DNA from: an uncultured Clostridia bacterium
GTDB lineage: Bacteria > Bacillota > Clostridia > Oscillospirales > Ruminococcaceae
DNA length: 64,000 bases
Assembly (NCBI GenBank): GCA_944386045.1
Contig: CALWZO010000030.1
Location: 1-64,000, forward strand
Direction: 5' to 3'
Below are positions 1 to 9,191 of the stretch, one piece after another (within the stretch, counting starts at the first letter, position 1; each line of letters starts with the position of its first letter). Made by a program: the position numbers and the translations under genes. The notes beneath the pieces are model-generated. The model was not told the origin of the DNA. It worked only from the letters and a program-made list of their open reading frames with translations, and did no database searches.

Positions 1-56
1 CGTATTGTAACAATATAGCCCTTTAATTTTGTATGGCTTATCAAGGAGAAAATAAA

Positions 57-764
57 ATGGATGGCAGTATCACAATTCCTAAACATATTGGAATTATAAT
101 GGACGGAAACGGCAGATGGGCAAAAAAGCGCCTGCTGCCGCGAAATATGGGGCATAAAAAAGGTGCGGAGGTTTTTCAGGATATAACCAGATATTGTAAT
201 GAACTGGGCCTGGAAGCGGTTACATTTTATGCTTTTTCCACAGAAAACTGGAAAAGACCTGCGGAAGAGGTAAACGGTATAATGTCTTTGCTGAAAGAGT
301 ATCTTGTAAAGGCCTTTGATTATGAAAAAGAAAACAACCGCGTGATATTTTTGGGGGATAAATCCGCATTTTCCGGCGAATTGCTGGACCTCATGCTGGA
401 CATCGAGGAAAAAACAAAAGACAGAACCGGAATGACGCTGAATATAGCATTGAATTACGGTTCCAGGAATGAAATCGTCCACGCGGCCCAAAATATAGCA
501 AAACGGGTCAGAGACGGCCAGATTGCCCTGGAAGATATTGACGAAAAACTGTTTTCAGATTACCTGTACACAAAAGGTCAGCCGGATCCGGATTTTATCC
601 TCAGACCCAGCGGGGAAAAAAGGTTGTCCAACTTCCTTTTATGGCAAAGTGCCTATGCGGAATTTGTGTATATGGATGTTTTGTGGCCCGACTTCACCAG
701 AGCCGACCTGGACAAAGCCATAATTGAATTTAACAAAAGGAACAGACGCTTTGGAGGCGTTTGA
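57..764 (+). CDS. uppS: Isoprenyl transferase (undecaprenyl diphosphate synthase)
   Basis: Cis-prenyltransferase that condenses isopentenyl diphosphates onto farnesyl diphosphate to make the C55 lipid carrier used for peptidoglycan and other wall polymers. The protein has 235 residues, slightly short of the usual 240-260. It opens with the family's HIGIIMDGNGRWAKKR block (residues 10-25, catalytic Asp16). It also carries NYGSRNEI and the C-terminal RPSGEKRLSNFLLWQ block near residue 183 that binds diphosphate. A longer frame opens at 33, but the ATG at 57 has AAGGAG 8 nt upstream and gives the normal N-terminus. The next gene, cdsA, follows directly, as is typical for the uppS-cdsA-dxr-rseP cluster. 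Identification is secure. Confidence 0.96.
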   Translation: MDGSITIPKHIGIIMDGNGRWAKKRLLPRNMGHKKGAEVFQDITRYCNELGLEAVTFYAFSTENWKRPAEEVNGIMSLLKEYLVKAFDYEKENNRVIFLGDKSAFSGELLDLMLDIEEKTKDRTGMTLNIALNYGSRNEIVHAAQNIAKRVRDGQIALEDIDEKLFSDYLYTKGQPDPDFILRPSGEKRLSNFLLWQSAYAEFVYMDVLWPDFTRADLDKAIIEFNKRNRRFGGV

Positions 765-778
765 GTGGGGAATGGTTT

Positions 779-1654
779 ATGAAACAGAGAATTATAAGTT
801 CGGTTATAGGCCTGGCTGTTTTGCGGACCGTTCTGTACCAGTTCAACACAATTTACTTTAACATTGTGGCGGCAGTGGTGTTCCTGATTGCAGTGTACGA
901 GGTCTACAACGCCTTCAAAGACGGCAACTCCAAAATTGCCATGATCTGCGTGGGCACTTTTGGTTTTTTACTGTTAAATCAGCAATATCTTGGACTGCTG
1001 AATGGCAGGACAGCGGCGGTGTTTTTTATGACAGCCTATGCCGCATGCACTGTGTTTGGTTTTCATCATATTGACATAAAAACCATTTCAGCCTCGGTGC
1101 TGTATTCTGTTTATGTGCTTTTAGGCTTTTACGCAATATTGGACATAAAAGCCCACCTGCCTTACGAGGTTTTCGGCCTTGATGCGGCATATATGTTTAT
1201 TTTGTGCTGTATAATAGCCTGGTGCTGTGATATATTTGCTTATTTCAGCGGCTACTTTTTTGGCAAACATAAAATGTCGCCTACCCTCAGCCCAAAAAAG
1301 ACAGTTGAAGGGGCTGTGGGCGGTGTAATCGGCGCTGTTTTGTGCGCCTGCCTGTCACTGTATATCTACAGCTTGATAAAACCTTTCCTTGAAGGAAGCG
1401 GCTTGTCTTATGATGTTGCCGCCCGTTCTTATATACAGATGGCAGTTGTCGCATTTTTTGGCTCACTGCTTGGAATGATAGGCGATCTTTTCGCCTCTGC
1501 CGTAAAGCGCCAGACCGGAATAAAGGATTACGGCAACATAATGCCCGGACACGGCGGCGTTATCGACAGGTTTGACAGCGTGTTGCTGCTGGCACCGTAT
1601 ATCTGGCGGCTGTCTGATTTTGTTGCCGCCCGGGGAGGTATTTTCCATGTATAA
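779..1654 (+). CDS. cdsA: Phosphatidate cytidylyltransferase (CDP-diacylglycerol synthase)
   Basis: Integral membrane enzyme that converts phosphatidic acid and CTP to CDP-diacylglycerol, the precursor of all phospholipids. The 291-residue protein has about eight hydrophobic segments. It ends with the CdsA signature: SAVKR, then KDYG, then PGHGGVIDRFDS, around residues 239-265. A TTG at 761 overlapping the uppS stop could extend it by six residues. The ATG at 779 has GGGGA about 7 nt upstream and gives the common MKQRI start. The 3' end overlaps dxr by 8 nt, implying translational coupling. Confidence 0.94.
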   Translation: MKQRIISSVIGLAVLRTVLYQFNTIYFNIVAAVVFLIAVYEVYNAFKDGNSKIAMICVGTFGFLLLNQQYLGLLNGRTAAVFFMTAYAACTVFGFHHIDIKTISASVLYSVYVLLGFYAILDIKAHLPYEVFGLDAAYMFILCCIIAWCCDIFAYFSGYFFGKHKMSPTLSPKKTVEGAVGGVIGAVLCACLSLYIYSLIKPFLEGSGLSYDVAARSYIQMAVVAFFGSLLGMIGDLFASAVKRQTGIKDYGNIMPGHGGVIDRFDSVLLLAPYIWRLSDFVAARGGIFHV

Positions 1655-2798
1655 AAATATAATAGTTTTGGGCTCCACCGGCTCTATCGGCACACAGACT
1701 CTGGATGTATGCCGAAAACATAATATCAGGGTGCTGGCCCTGTCGGCAAACAGAAACACCGCACTGCTGGAACAGCAGGCCAGGGAGTTTAGGCCGGAAT
1801 ATGTATGTGTCACAGATACTCAGACAGCGGAAGAGTTTGCGCCTGTTGCAGGGGAGCTGGGCATAAAGCTGTTTAAAGGCAAGGAAGGCCTGGTCGAGCT
1901 TGCCAGCCTGAAAGAAGATGCGCTGGTGCTGAATGCTGTTGTGGGCATAGCAGGCCTGGATGCAACACTGGCGGCGGCAAACAGCAAAAAGGACATAGCG
2001 CTGGCCAACAAGGAAAGCCTGGTGACAGGCGGCCAGCTGGTAATGGATGCAGTCAAGGCCAACGGCGTAAAGCTGTTGCCTGTGGACAGCGAACATTCCG
2101 CAATTTTTCAATGTTTGCAGGACCATGAAAGCGCAAAGTCGCTGAAAAAAATAATACTTACCGCGTCCGGAGGCCCGTTTTTCGGTTTTGACAGCAGCCG
2201 GCTGGAAACAGTTACCAAAGCCCAGGCGCTGAAACATCCCAACTGGTCAATGGGGTCAAAAATAACCATAGATTCCGCAACGCTGATGAACAAAGGCCTG
2301 GAACTTATAGAGGCTGTATGGCTTTTCGGTGTGAAACCGGAAGATGTGCAGATAGTGGTGCACAGGCAAAGCATAATACATTCGGCGGTGCAATATGCGG
2401 ACAACAGTGTAATTGCGCAGCTGGGCAGCCCTGATATGCGTCTGCCAATACAGTATGCTATAACATATCCGGAAAGGTATGACTGCCCCGCGCCGGCTCT
2501 GGACTTTTACGCGATGAAAGACCTTACTTTTGAACGTCCGGACCCGGACACATTCCTGTGCCTGAAGGCGGCCATGGAGGCAATCGAAAAAGGCGGATTG
2601 TACCCTTGTGCGGTAAACGGGGCAAACGAAAGGGCAGTACAGCTGTTCCTGGAGGATAAAATCGGCTTTGCCGATATAGGCAGGGTTGTGTACAAAACCT
2701 TGTCACATTTTAATTTTCAAGGCGAATATACTTTAAAAGAGGTGTATGAAACCGATAAAAAGGCGAGAGCCTTTGTTGATGAACAATTATTGAAATAG
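1647..2798 (+). CDS. dxr: 1-deoxy-D-xylulose 5-phosphate reductoisomerase
   Basis: First committed step of the MEP pathway: NADPH-dependent rearrangement and reduction of DXP to 2-C-methyl-D-erythritol 4-phosphate. The 383-residue protein begins with the nucleotide-binding GSTGSIG motif (residues 8-14). It has NKESLVTGG near 119, the metal-binding DSEHSA block near 147 and the ASGGPF loop near 172. The open frame begins at 1572, but the ATG at 1647 with GGGGAGG upstream yields the family N-terminus. It sits between cdsA and rseP in one run with ispG downstream; dxs and ispA are at 44-47 kb of the same window. Confidence 0.96.
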   Translation: MYKNIIVLGSTGSIGTQTLDVCRKHNIRVLALSANRNTALLEQQAREFRPEYVCVTDTQTAEEFAPVAGELGIKLFKGKEGLVELASLKEDALVLNAVVGIAGLDATLAAANSKKDIALANKESLVTGGQLVMDAVKANGVKLLPVDSEHSAIFQCLQDHESAKSLKKIILTASGGPFFGFDSSRLETVTKAQALKHPNWSMGSKITIDSATLMNKGLELIEAVWLFGVKPEDVQIVVHRQSIIHSAVQYADNSVIAQLGSPDMRLPIQYAITYPERYDCPAPALDFYAMKDLTFERPDPDTFLCLKAAMEAIEKGGLYPCAVNGANERAVQLFLEDKIGFADIGRVVYKTLSHFNFQGEYTLKEVYETDKKARAFVDEQLLK

Positions 2799-2815
2799 AG
2801 GTTATTGGTTTTTTG

Positions 2816-3835
2816 ATGAGTATAATTATTTCTGTTTTGGTTTTCAGTGTTGTTATTATAGTACACGAGTTCGGACATTTTATCATTGCGAAACTCAGCG
2901 GCATAAAGGTAAATGAGTTCAGCATTGGCATGGGTCCCAAACTGGTAAATGTGACAAAAGGCGATACAGATTATTCCATAAGGGCGTTTCCCATCGGCGG
3001 ATTTGTTGCTATGGAAGGGGAAGATGAGGAAAGTGAGGCGGAAGGCTCATTTACTTCTGTTCCGGTACAAAACAGAATAGCTGTTGTTGTGGCCGGTGCC
3101 GTTATGAATATGATTTTGGGCTTTGCGGTTTTGTGTTTTCTTACGGCTATGCAGCCGGCGATAACCAGCCGCACGGTAAGCTCTTTTTATGAAGGTGCCA
3201 TGACACAGCAGACCGGTTTGCAGGTAGGGGACGAAATAGTGGCCATAAACGGAAGAAAATGTTATGTGGCCAATGATATAATATACGAGTTTGCCAGAAC
3301 ACAAAACGGCACAGCGGATTTTACTGTAATACGCAACGGAATAAAAACCCAGCTGGAAGATGTTACCTTTGAAACATACACAGATGAAAACGGATACCGG
3401 CAGATGGTGATAGACTTTACTGTTTATCCCGTTGAAAAAACAGTTTTCAGTGTTATGCAGGAGGCAGCCAACTGGACCATAAGCATCGCCAGAATGGTAT
3501 TTTTAAGCCTGGTGGACCTGGTCAGCGGCCGTGTGGCGATAAACCAGATGTCCGGTCCGGTGGGAATTGTATCCGCCATAAGCGAGGCGGTAAGTTATGG
3601 CTATGAGTCAGTTCTTCTGATTTTGGCCATAATAACGATAAACCTGGGCGTTTTCAACCTTTTGCCTTTCCCGGCACTGGATGGCGGCCGCCTGGTGTTC
3701 CTGCTTTTAGAGCTGGTAAGAGGCAAGCCGATAAACCAGAAATACGAAATATTGGTAAACACCGCCGGCATGCTGATGCTTTTGGCGTTTATGGTGTTTG
3801 TAACTTTCAGTGATGTTACAAAGTTTTTTGTTTGA
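2816..3835 (+). CDS. rseP: RIP metalloprotease RseP/RasP (site-2 protease)
   Basis: Membrane-embedded zinc metalloprotease of the M50 family. It cleaves membrane-anchored substrates such as anti-sigma factors and signal-peptide remnants. The 339-residue protein has HEFGH (residues 17-21) in its first membrane helix, a PDZ domain at roughly 100-180, and the NLLPFPALDGG motif near 282 that completes the zinc site. A TTG at 2813 directly before the ATG is an alternative start. The position between dxr and ispG is the usual one in Bacillota. The specific substrate cannot be read from the window. Confidence 0.95.
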   Translation: MSIIISVLVFSVVIIVHEFGHFIIAKLSGIKVNEFSIGMGPKLVNVTKGDTDYSIRAFPIGGFVAMEGEDEESEAEGSFTSVPVQNRIAVVVAGAVMNMILGFAVLCFLTAMQPAITSRTVSSFYEGAMTQQTGLQVGDEIVAINGRKCYVANDIIYEFARTQNGTADFTVIRNGIKTQLEDVTFETYTDENGYRQMVIDFTVYPVEKTVFSVMQEAANWTISIARMVFLSLVDLVSGRVAINQMSGPVGIVSAISEAVSYGYESVLLILAIITINLGVFNLLPFPALDGGRLVFLLLELVRGKPINQKYEILVNTAGMLMLLAFMVFVTFSDVTKFFV

Positions 3836-3847
3836 CAGGTGCAGTTT

Positions 3848-4909
3848 ATGAGACATTTGAAAAAAGAAGTAAAAATAGGCAATGTTCGTTTGGGCGCAGA
3901 TAACCCGATACTGGTGCAAAGCATGCTTAATGTCAGGTCCGGAGATGTTCTGGGAAATGTCCGCCAGGCCAAAGAGTTGGAAAGGGCCGGCTGTCAGATT
4001 GTGCGCGTCAGCGTGCCGTCAATGGATGATGTCAGGCTGATACCGGCGATAAAAAATGAGATAAATATCCCGCTTGTAGCGGATATACACTTTGATTACA
4101 GGATTGCCGTTGCCGCAGTGGAGGCCGGTGTTGATAAGGTAAGAATAAACCCCGGCAACATAGGCGATGATGACAAGGTGAAACGGGTTGTAAAAGCCTG
4201 CCAGAGCAGGAATGTCCCCATAAGGATAGGCGTAAATGCCGGAAGCCTGGAAAAGCATATACTGGCCAAATACGGGGCTCCTGTGCCGGAAGCCTTGTGT
4301 GAAAGCGCAATGTATCATATACGACTGCTGGAAAAATTTGATTTTGATGATATTGTGGTATCAATAAAATCTTCCAATGTAAAAACCATGGTGGAAAGCT
4401 ACCGTATGCTGGACAAAATGTGCAGCTATCCTTTGCATCTGGGAGTTACAGAGGCCGGCACATACAGGATGGGCCTGATAAAATCCGGTATGGGAATAGG
4501 CGCATTGCTTATGGATGGAATAGGCGATACTTTGCGCGTCAGCCTTACAGATTCTCCGCTGAAAGAGATACCGGCCGGCTTTGACATACTCAGGGCGGCC
4601 GGAATAAAAGTTGCCGGCCCGGAAGTTATATCCTGTCCCACCTGCGGAAGAACAAACCTTGATGTCGCCGCCATTGCCACACGGGTCGAGGAAAGATTGC
4701 AGGGAATAACCAAAGACATAAAAGTTGCGGTTATGGGCTGCGCCGTAAACGGCCCGGGAGAAGCAAGGGAAGCGGACATAGGAATTGCCTGCGGAAAAGA
4801 TAACGCCGTATTGTTCAAAAAAGGCGAAAAGGTAAAGGTACTGCATGGCGATTTTATAGATGAGTTTATTAAAGACATTTATGATTTTTTAGAGGAAAAA
4901 AGTGAGTAG
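3848..4909 (+). CDS. ispG: 4-hydroxy-3-methylbut-2-enyl diphosphate synthase (flavodoxin)
   Basis: [4Fe-4S] enzyme of the MEP pathway that reductively opens methylerythritol cyclodiphosphate to HMBPP. The 353-residue protein is a TIM barrel followed by a small iron-sulfur domain. The cluster cysteines are in SCPTCGR near residue 261 and in GCAVNGPGEAREADIG near 297. The frame begins with a GTG at 3839, but the ATG at 3848 with AGGTG upstream matches the family start. The last 8 nt overlap polC, so the polymerase appears translationally coupled to this gene. Confidence 0.96.
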   Translation: MRHLKKEVKIGNVRLGADNPILVQSMLNVRSGDVLGNVRQAKELERAGCQIVRVSVPSMDDVRLIPAIKNEINIPLVADIHFDYRIAVAAVEAGVDKVRINPGNIGDDDKVKRVVKACQSRNVPIRIGVNAGSLEKHILAKYGAPVPEALCESAMYHIRLLEKFDFDDIVVSIKSSNVKTMVESYRMLDKMCSYPLHLGVTEAGTYRMGLIKSGMGIGALLMDGIGDTLRVSLTDSPLKEIPAGFDILRAAGIKVAGPEVISCPTCGRTNLDVAAIATRVEERLQGITKDIKVAVMGCAVNGPGEAREADIGIACGKDNAVLFKKGEKVKVLHGDFIDEFIKDIYDFLEEKSE

Positions 4910-7900
4910 TTCTGTACTGTCTGTCTTTGACGATTACAATAATCAGTTTTATACCGGAGAGCTTTCCCGGGCTGTCCTGGAAAAAATTGACATACATAGG
5001 AAAAAGTCTCATTTAACAGCCGTGATTTATTCATCACGGCTGATAAGTTTTGAGGTGCTGGAAGATTTCAGCCTTTATTTAAGCGAAAAATATCCTGATT
5101 TTTCCATTGATATAACAAACAGGTTTGACTTTGCCACTTTCCGCGGGCAGGACATGCCTGTTTTGTTGCGTCATTACTGCACCAATGTGATGTATATTCC
5201 GCTGAATTTTTTCAATGATGCGTCTGTGTGGACGGAAGATAATATTTTGCATATATCCGTCAGCTGCGGCTATGGCTTTTTGAAAGGGAACAATTTTGAA
5301 CAGTCCCTGTCAGATTTTATATTTTATCTTACAGATACACTGGTAAATGTAAAACTGGAAAAAGACCGGGTGGAAAGCCGGCCTAAAATTGTACTTCCGC
5401 CGCCGGTGGTACACAAGGAAGCACCTAAAAAGACAGAACACCGCGATTTTAAAATTGACGGCCTGGATATAAAAGAAGACAGTGTGAAGGTGTTTATGGG
5501 CAAATACATTCAGCCCAAAAACATGGTTTCCATATCACAGGCGCTGAAGGACAACGGTAAAGTATGCCTGTGGGGCAAAGTATTTGCGGTGACCCAGCAG
5601 GGGAACTTCCGAAAGATATATGTGTACTCCATTACAGACGGCGAAAACTCCGTAAATGTAAAAATAATCCTCGACCCGGGCGAAAAGAATTTTGACAAAT
5701 GGGACGCCATCAAACCCGGGATATATTTTCTTGTGCGCGGAGACTGTCAGATGGACAAGTACGAGCGCGATTATGTTATCATGGCCTATGATATTGTAAC
5801 CTTTTCTGTCCATGACAAGAAAGATACAATGGAAAACAAAAGAATAGAACTGCACCTGCATACAAAGCTTTCTGCAATGGATGCCCTGATAGCACCGGAT
5901 GAAGCGGTGAGATATGCATACAAAATGGGACACAGGGCGGTGGCCATAACCGACCATGGAGTTGTACAGGGTTTTCCCCAGGCAATGCTGGAAGCGGACA
6001 AGATACAGAAGGATGACCCGGATTTCAAGGTTATTTACGGCTGTGAAGGATACCTGGTAAACAATATTGCCAATGTCTATGAGGGCCGGCAGACCGGCGA
6101 TGTCAGGGATATTGAATATGTTATTTTCGACATCGAAACCACAGGACTGAACCCCAACACCGAGATGGTGACCGAGATAGGCGCCGTGCGCTGGAAGGAC
6201 GGAGAGGTGCTGGAAGAATTTCATACCTACGCCGACCCGGGAAAACCAATCCCGCAAAACATAGTTGAGCTTACCGGCATAACAGATGATATGGTCAAAG
6301 GCGCACCCAGCCAAAAAGAAGCAATCGAAAGCTTTATGCGTTTTCTTGACGGCAGAGTGGCGGTCGCCCACAACGCGGCCGGCTTTGATGTAAATTTTTT
6401 GAAAGTGCGCGGAGAAAAGGAGGGCATGCAGTTCCGCTGCCGGTATCTGGATACCCTTCCGCTGGCAAGAAATCTTTTGCAGCAGCTGAAAAGCCACAAG
6501 CTGGATGTACTGGCCAATTATTACACGCTGGGCAAATTCAATCACCACCGCGCAACGGATGATGCAGTGATGCTGGGAAAGGTTTTTTATCACCTGCTGG
6601 CTGACCTGGAAAAAGCCGGAATACACAAAATTGAAGAGATAAATTCACAGCTGAGCAACACTGAAAATCTTCCCAGGAGAAGCAACCATATAATACTGCT
6701 GGCAAAGACACAAGCCGGCGTGAAAAATCTGTACAAGTTGATTTCTTTCAGTCATCTTAATCACTTTTTCAAAACTCCCCGTATGCCCAAAAGCGAAATT
6801 ATGCAATACCGCGAAGGTTTACTGATAGGTTCCGCTTGTGAAGCCGGTGAACTTTACAGGGCTATCCTGGACGGTGTGAGCTATGATGACCTGCTGAAAA
6901 TAGCCGATTTTTACGATTATCTGGAAATTCAGCCCATCGGAAACAACGAGTTTATGCTCAGGGACGGAAAGGCAGAGTCCATTACACAGCTTCAGGATTA
7001 CAACAGGCTGATAGTAAAGCTGGGCGAAGACCTGAACAAGCCGGTGGTGGCCACAGGTGATGTGCATTTCCTTACCATGCAGGACGCCCAGTACCGCAGC
7101 ATACTTATGGCCGGCATGGGCTTCAGCGATGCAGACATGCAGGCGCCGCTGTACTACCGTACCACAGAAGAAATGCTGAAAGAGTTTGAATACCTGGGGC
7201 CGGAAAAGGCTTTTGAAGTTGTTGTCACCAACACAAACCTTATAGCTGATATGATAGAAAGCGGCATAAGGGCCATACCTAAAGGAACCTATCCGCCCAG
7301 CATAGACGGTGCGGAAGAGGAGCTGAAGCAGGCCACTTATGAGAAACTGCACAAACTGTACGGCGAAAATCCGCCGCGGCTGATACTGGACAGGCTGGAA
7401 AGAGAGCTGAACAGCGTCATCACCCACGGTTATGCAGTTTTGTATGTAATAGCCAAAAAGCTGGTGCAGAACAGCGAGGAGCACGGCTACCTGGTGGGCT
7501 CCCGTGGTTCGGTTGGCTCGTCAGCGCTGGCGTTTTTCTCCGGAATATCGGAAGTAAACCCGCTGCCGCCCCATTATCTTTGCAAAAAATGTCAGTACTG
7601 CACCTTTGATGTGCCGGAAAACATTTTGTCCGGGTTTGACCTGGAAGACAGATATTGCCCGGTATGCGGCGAGAAGCTGTACGGCGACGGCAACGATATT
7701 CCTTTCGAGACATTCCTGGGCTTCAACGGTGACAAAGAGCCTGATATCGACCTTAACTTTTCCGGCGAATATCAGTCCCAGGCTCACAGATACACCGAAG
7801 AACTGTTCGGCCATGACTATGTGTTCAAAGCCGGCACTGTGTCCGCTTTGCAGGATAAAACGGCATACGGATATGTAAAGAAATACCTGGACGAAAGAGG

Positions 7901-9182
7901 TCTGACAAAAAACAGGGCAGAGGAAAACCGACTGACCCTTGGCTGTTCGGGCGTCAAAAAAACCACCGGACAGCACCCCGGCGGCATGGTTGTTGTGCCG
8001 TCAAATTACGAAGTGTACGACTTTTGCCCGGTTCAGCACCCGGCAGACTCGAAGGAAAAGGGAGTTATAACAACCCATTTCGAGTTTAAATATCTGCATG
8101 ATACACTGCTGAAGCTGGATATACTGGGCCATGATGTGCCGACAATTTACAAACATCTGGAAGACCTGACCGGAATAAAAATGGCCGATGTGCCGATGAA
8201 CGACAGGGCGGTATATAAAATGCTTACCAGCACCGAGCCCATCGGCGTAAGTCCTGACGATATCCAGAGCACCACTTCCACATTCGGCATACCGGAACTG
8301 GGTACTGATTTTGTAAGGCAGATGCTTATGGAGGCAAATCCCCAAAGCTTCGCCGATCTTATACAGATTTCAGGCCTCAGCCACGGAACAGATGTATGGA
8401 ACGGTAATGCCCAGGATCTGATAAAGAACAAAACCTGCACCATAGCAGATGTTATCGGCACCCGTGACAGCATAATGCTGACCCTTATCAAAAAGGGTGT
8501 GGACAAGGCAAAGGCTTTCAAGATAATGGAAATTACCCGTAAGGGCAAAGCGGCCAAGGAATTTGATGCCGAGACAGAAAAAATGCTGCGCGACAACGGC
8601 GTTGAAGATTGGTATATCGAAAGCTGCAAAAAAATAAAATACATGTTCCCGAAAGCCCATGCGGTGGCTTATCTTATAGCCGCCATCAGGCTGATGTGGT
8701 TTAAGCTTTATTACCCGATAGAATTTTACTCCACATATTTTACCGTCCGCGGAGAGGCCATAGACTATGAAGCGGCTGTGGGCGGCAAGCGGATAGCCAC
8801 CAAAAAGCTGAAAGATGTAACCATGAGGCTGAAAATTGAGAAAAACGCAAAGGACGAAGAATTGCGCACATCTTTGCAGATGATCTGTGAAATGTTGGCC
8901 AGGGGATATGAATTTTTACCCATAAAACTGGGAAAGAGCAAAGCAAAAATATTTGCCGTGGAGGACGGAAAAATCCGCCTGCCGTATATTTCCCTTAAAG
9001 GTGTGGGCGAGACTGCGGCCGTCCAGCTGGAAAATGCCTGCAAGGACGGCGACAGCTTTTTGTCTGTGGAAGAATTTCAGAAAGCGGCCGGCGCATCGTC
9101 CTCTGTTATGGATACCCTTTATTCGGTGGGTGCCCTGGGCGATATGCCTAAAACAAACCAGGTTTCATTGTTTATGGATTGA
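4902..9182 (+). CDS. polC: DNA polymerase III alpha subunit PolC, Gram-positive type
   Basis: Replicative polymerase that extends the leading strand and completes the lagging strand. The protein has 1426 residues, normal for PolC. In order there is an N-terminal region and OB fold (to about 310), a PHP domain starting at HLHTKLSAMDAL (about 317) and an inserted DEDDh proofreading exonuclease (FDIETTGLNPNTEMVTEIGA, about 408). The rest of PHP follows, then a zinc motif with CxxC pairs (about 894-925), the polymerase aspartates in PDIDLNFSGEYQ (about 946) and a C-terminal domain. The start is GTG at 4902, preceded by AGAGGA and overlapping the ispG end. Clustering with ispG and rseP is common in Clostridia. 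Confidence 0.97.
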   Translation: MSSSVLSVFDDYNNQFYTGELSRAVLEKIDIHRKKSHLTAVIYSSRLISFEVLEDFSLYLSEKYPDFSIDITNRFDFATFRGQDMPVLLRHYCTNVMYIPLNFFNDASVWTEDNILHISVSCGYGFLKGNNFEQSLSDFIFYLTDTLVNVKLEKDRVESRPKIVLPPPVVHKEAPKKTEHRDFKIDGLDIKEDSVKVFMGKYIQPKNMVSISQALKDNGKVCLWGKVFAVTQQGNFRKIYVYSITDGENSVNVKIILDPGEKNFDKWDAIKPGIYFLVRGDCQMDKYERDYVIMAYDIVTFSVHDKKDTMENKRIELHLHTKLSAMDALIAPDEAVRYAYKMGHRAVAITDHGVVQGFPQAMLEADKIQKDDPDFKVIYGCEGYLVNNIANVYEGRQTGDVRDIEYVIFDIETTGLNPNTEMVTEIGAVRWKDGEVLEEFHTYADPGKPIPQNIVELTGITDDMVKGAPSQKEAIESFMRFLDGRVAVAHNAAGFDVNFLKVRGEKEGMQFRCRYLDTLPLARNLLQQLKSHKLDVLANYYTLGKFNHHRATDDAVMLGKVFYHLLADLEKAGIHKIEEINSQLSNTENLPRRSNHIILLAKTQAGVKNLYKLISFSHLNHFFKTPRMPKSEIMQYREGLLIGSACEAGELYRAILDGVSYDDLLKIADFYDYLEIQPIGNNEFMLRDGKAESITQLQDYNRLIVKLGEDLNKPVVATGDVHFLTMQDAQYRSILMAGMGFSDADMQAPLYYRTTEEMLKEFEYLGPEKAFEVVVTNTNLIADMIESGIRAIPKGTYPPSIDGAEEELKQATYEKLHKLYGENPPRLILDRLERELNSVITHGYAVLYVIAKKLVQNSEEHGYLVGSRGSVGSSALAFFSGISEVNPLPPHYLCKKCQYCTFDVPENILSGFDLEDRYCPVCGEKLYGDGNDIPFETFLGFNGDKEPDIDLNFSGEYQSQAHRYTEELFGHDYVFKAGTVSALQDKTAYGYVKKYLDERGLTKNRAEENRLTLGCSGVKKTTGQHPGGMVVVPSNYEVYDFCPVQHPADSKEKGVITTHFEFKYLHDTLLKLDILGHDVPTIYKHLEDLTGIKMADVPMNDRAVYKMLTSTEPIGVSPDDIQSTTSTFGIPELGTDFVRQMLMEANPQSFADLIQISGLSHGTDVWNGNAQDLIKNKTCTIADVIGTRDSIMLTLIKKGVDKAKAFKIMEITRKGKAAKEFDAETEKMLRDNGVEDWYIESCKKIKYMFPKAHAVAYLIAAIRLMWFKLYYPIEFYSTYFTVRGEAIDYEAAVGGKRIATKKLKDVTMRLKIEKNAKDEELRTSLQMICEMLARGYEFLPIKLGKSKAKIFAVEDGKIRLPYISLKGVGETAAVQLENACKDGDSFLSVEEFQKAAGASSSVMDTLYSVGALGDMPKTNQVSLFMD

Positions 9183-9191
9183 GGTCAGTTT

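Noticed and set aside
5535..6626. A 363-codon open frame antisense to polC
   Set aside because: It is the complement of a conserved PolC coding region and has no ribosome site or recognisable domain. Long antisense frames are common opposite high-quality coding sequence in this genome.
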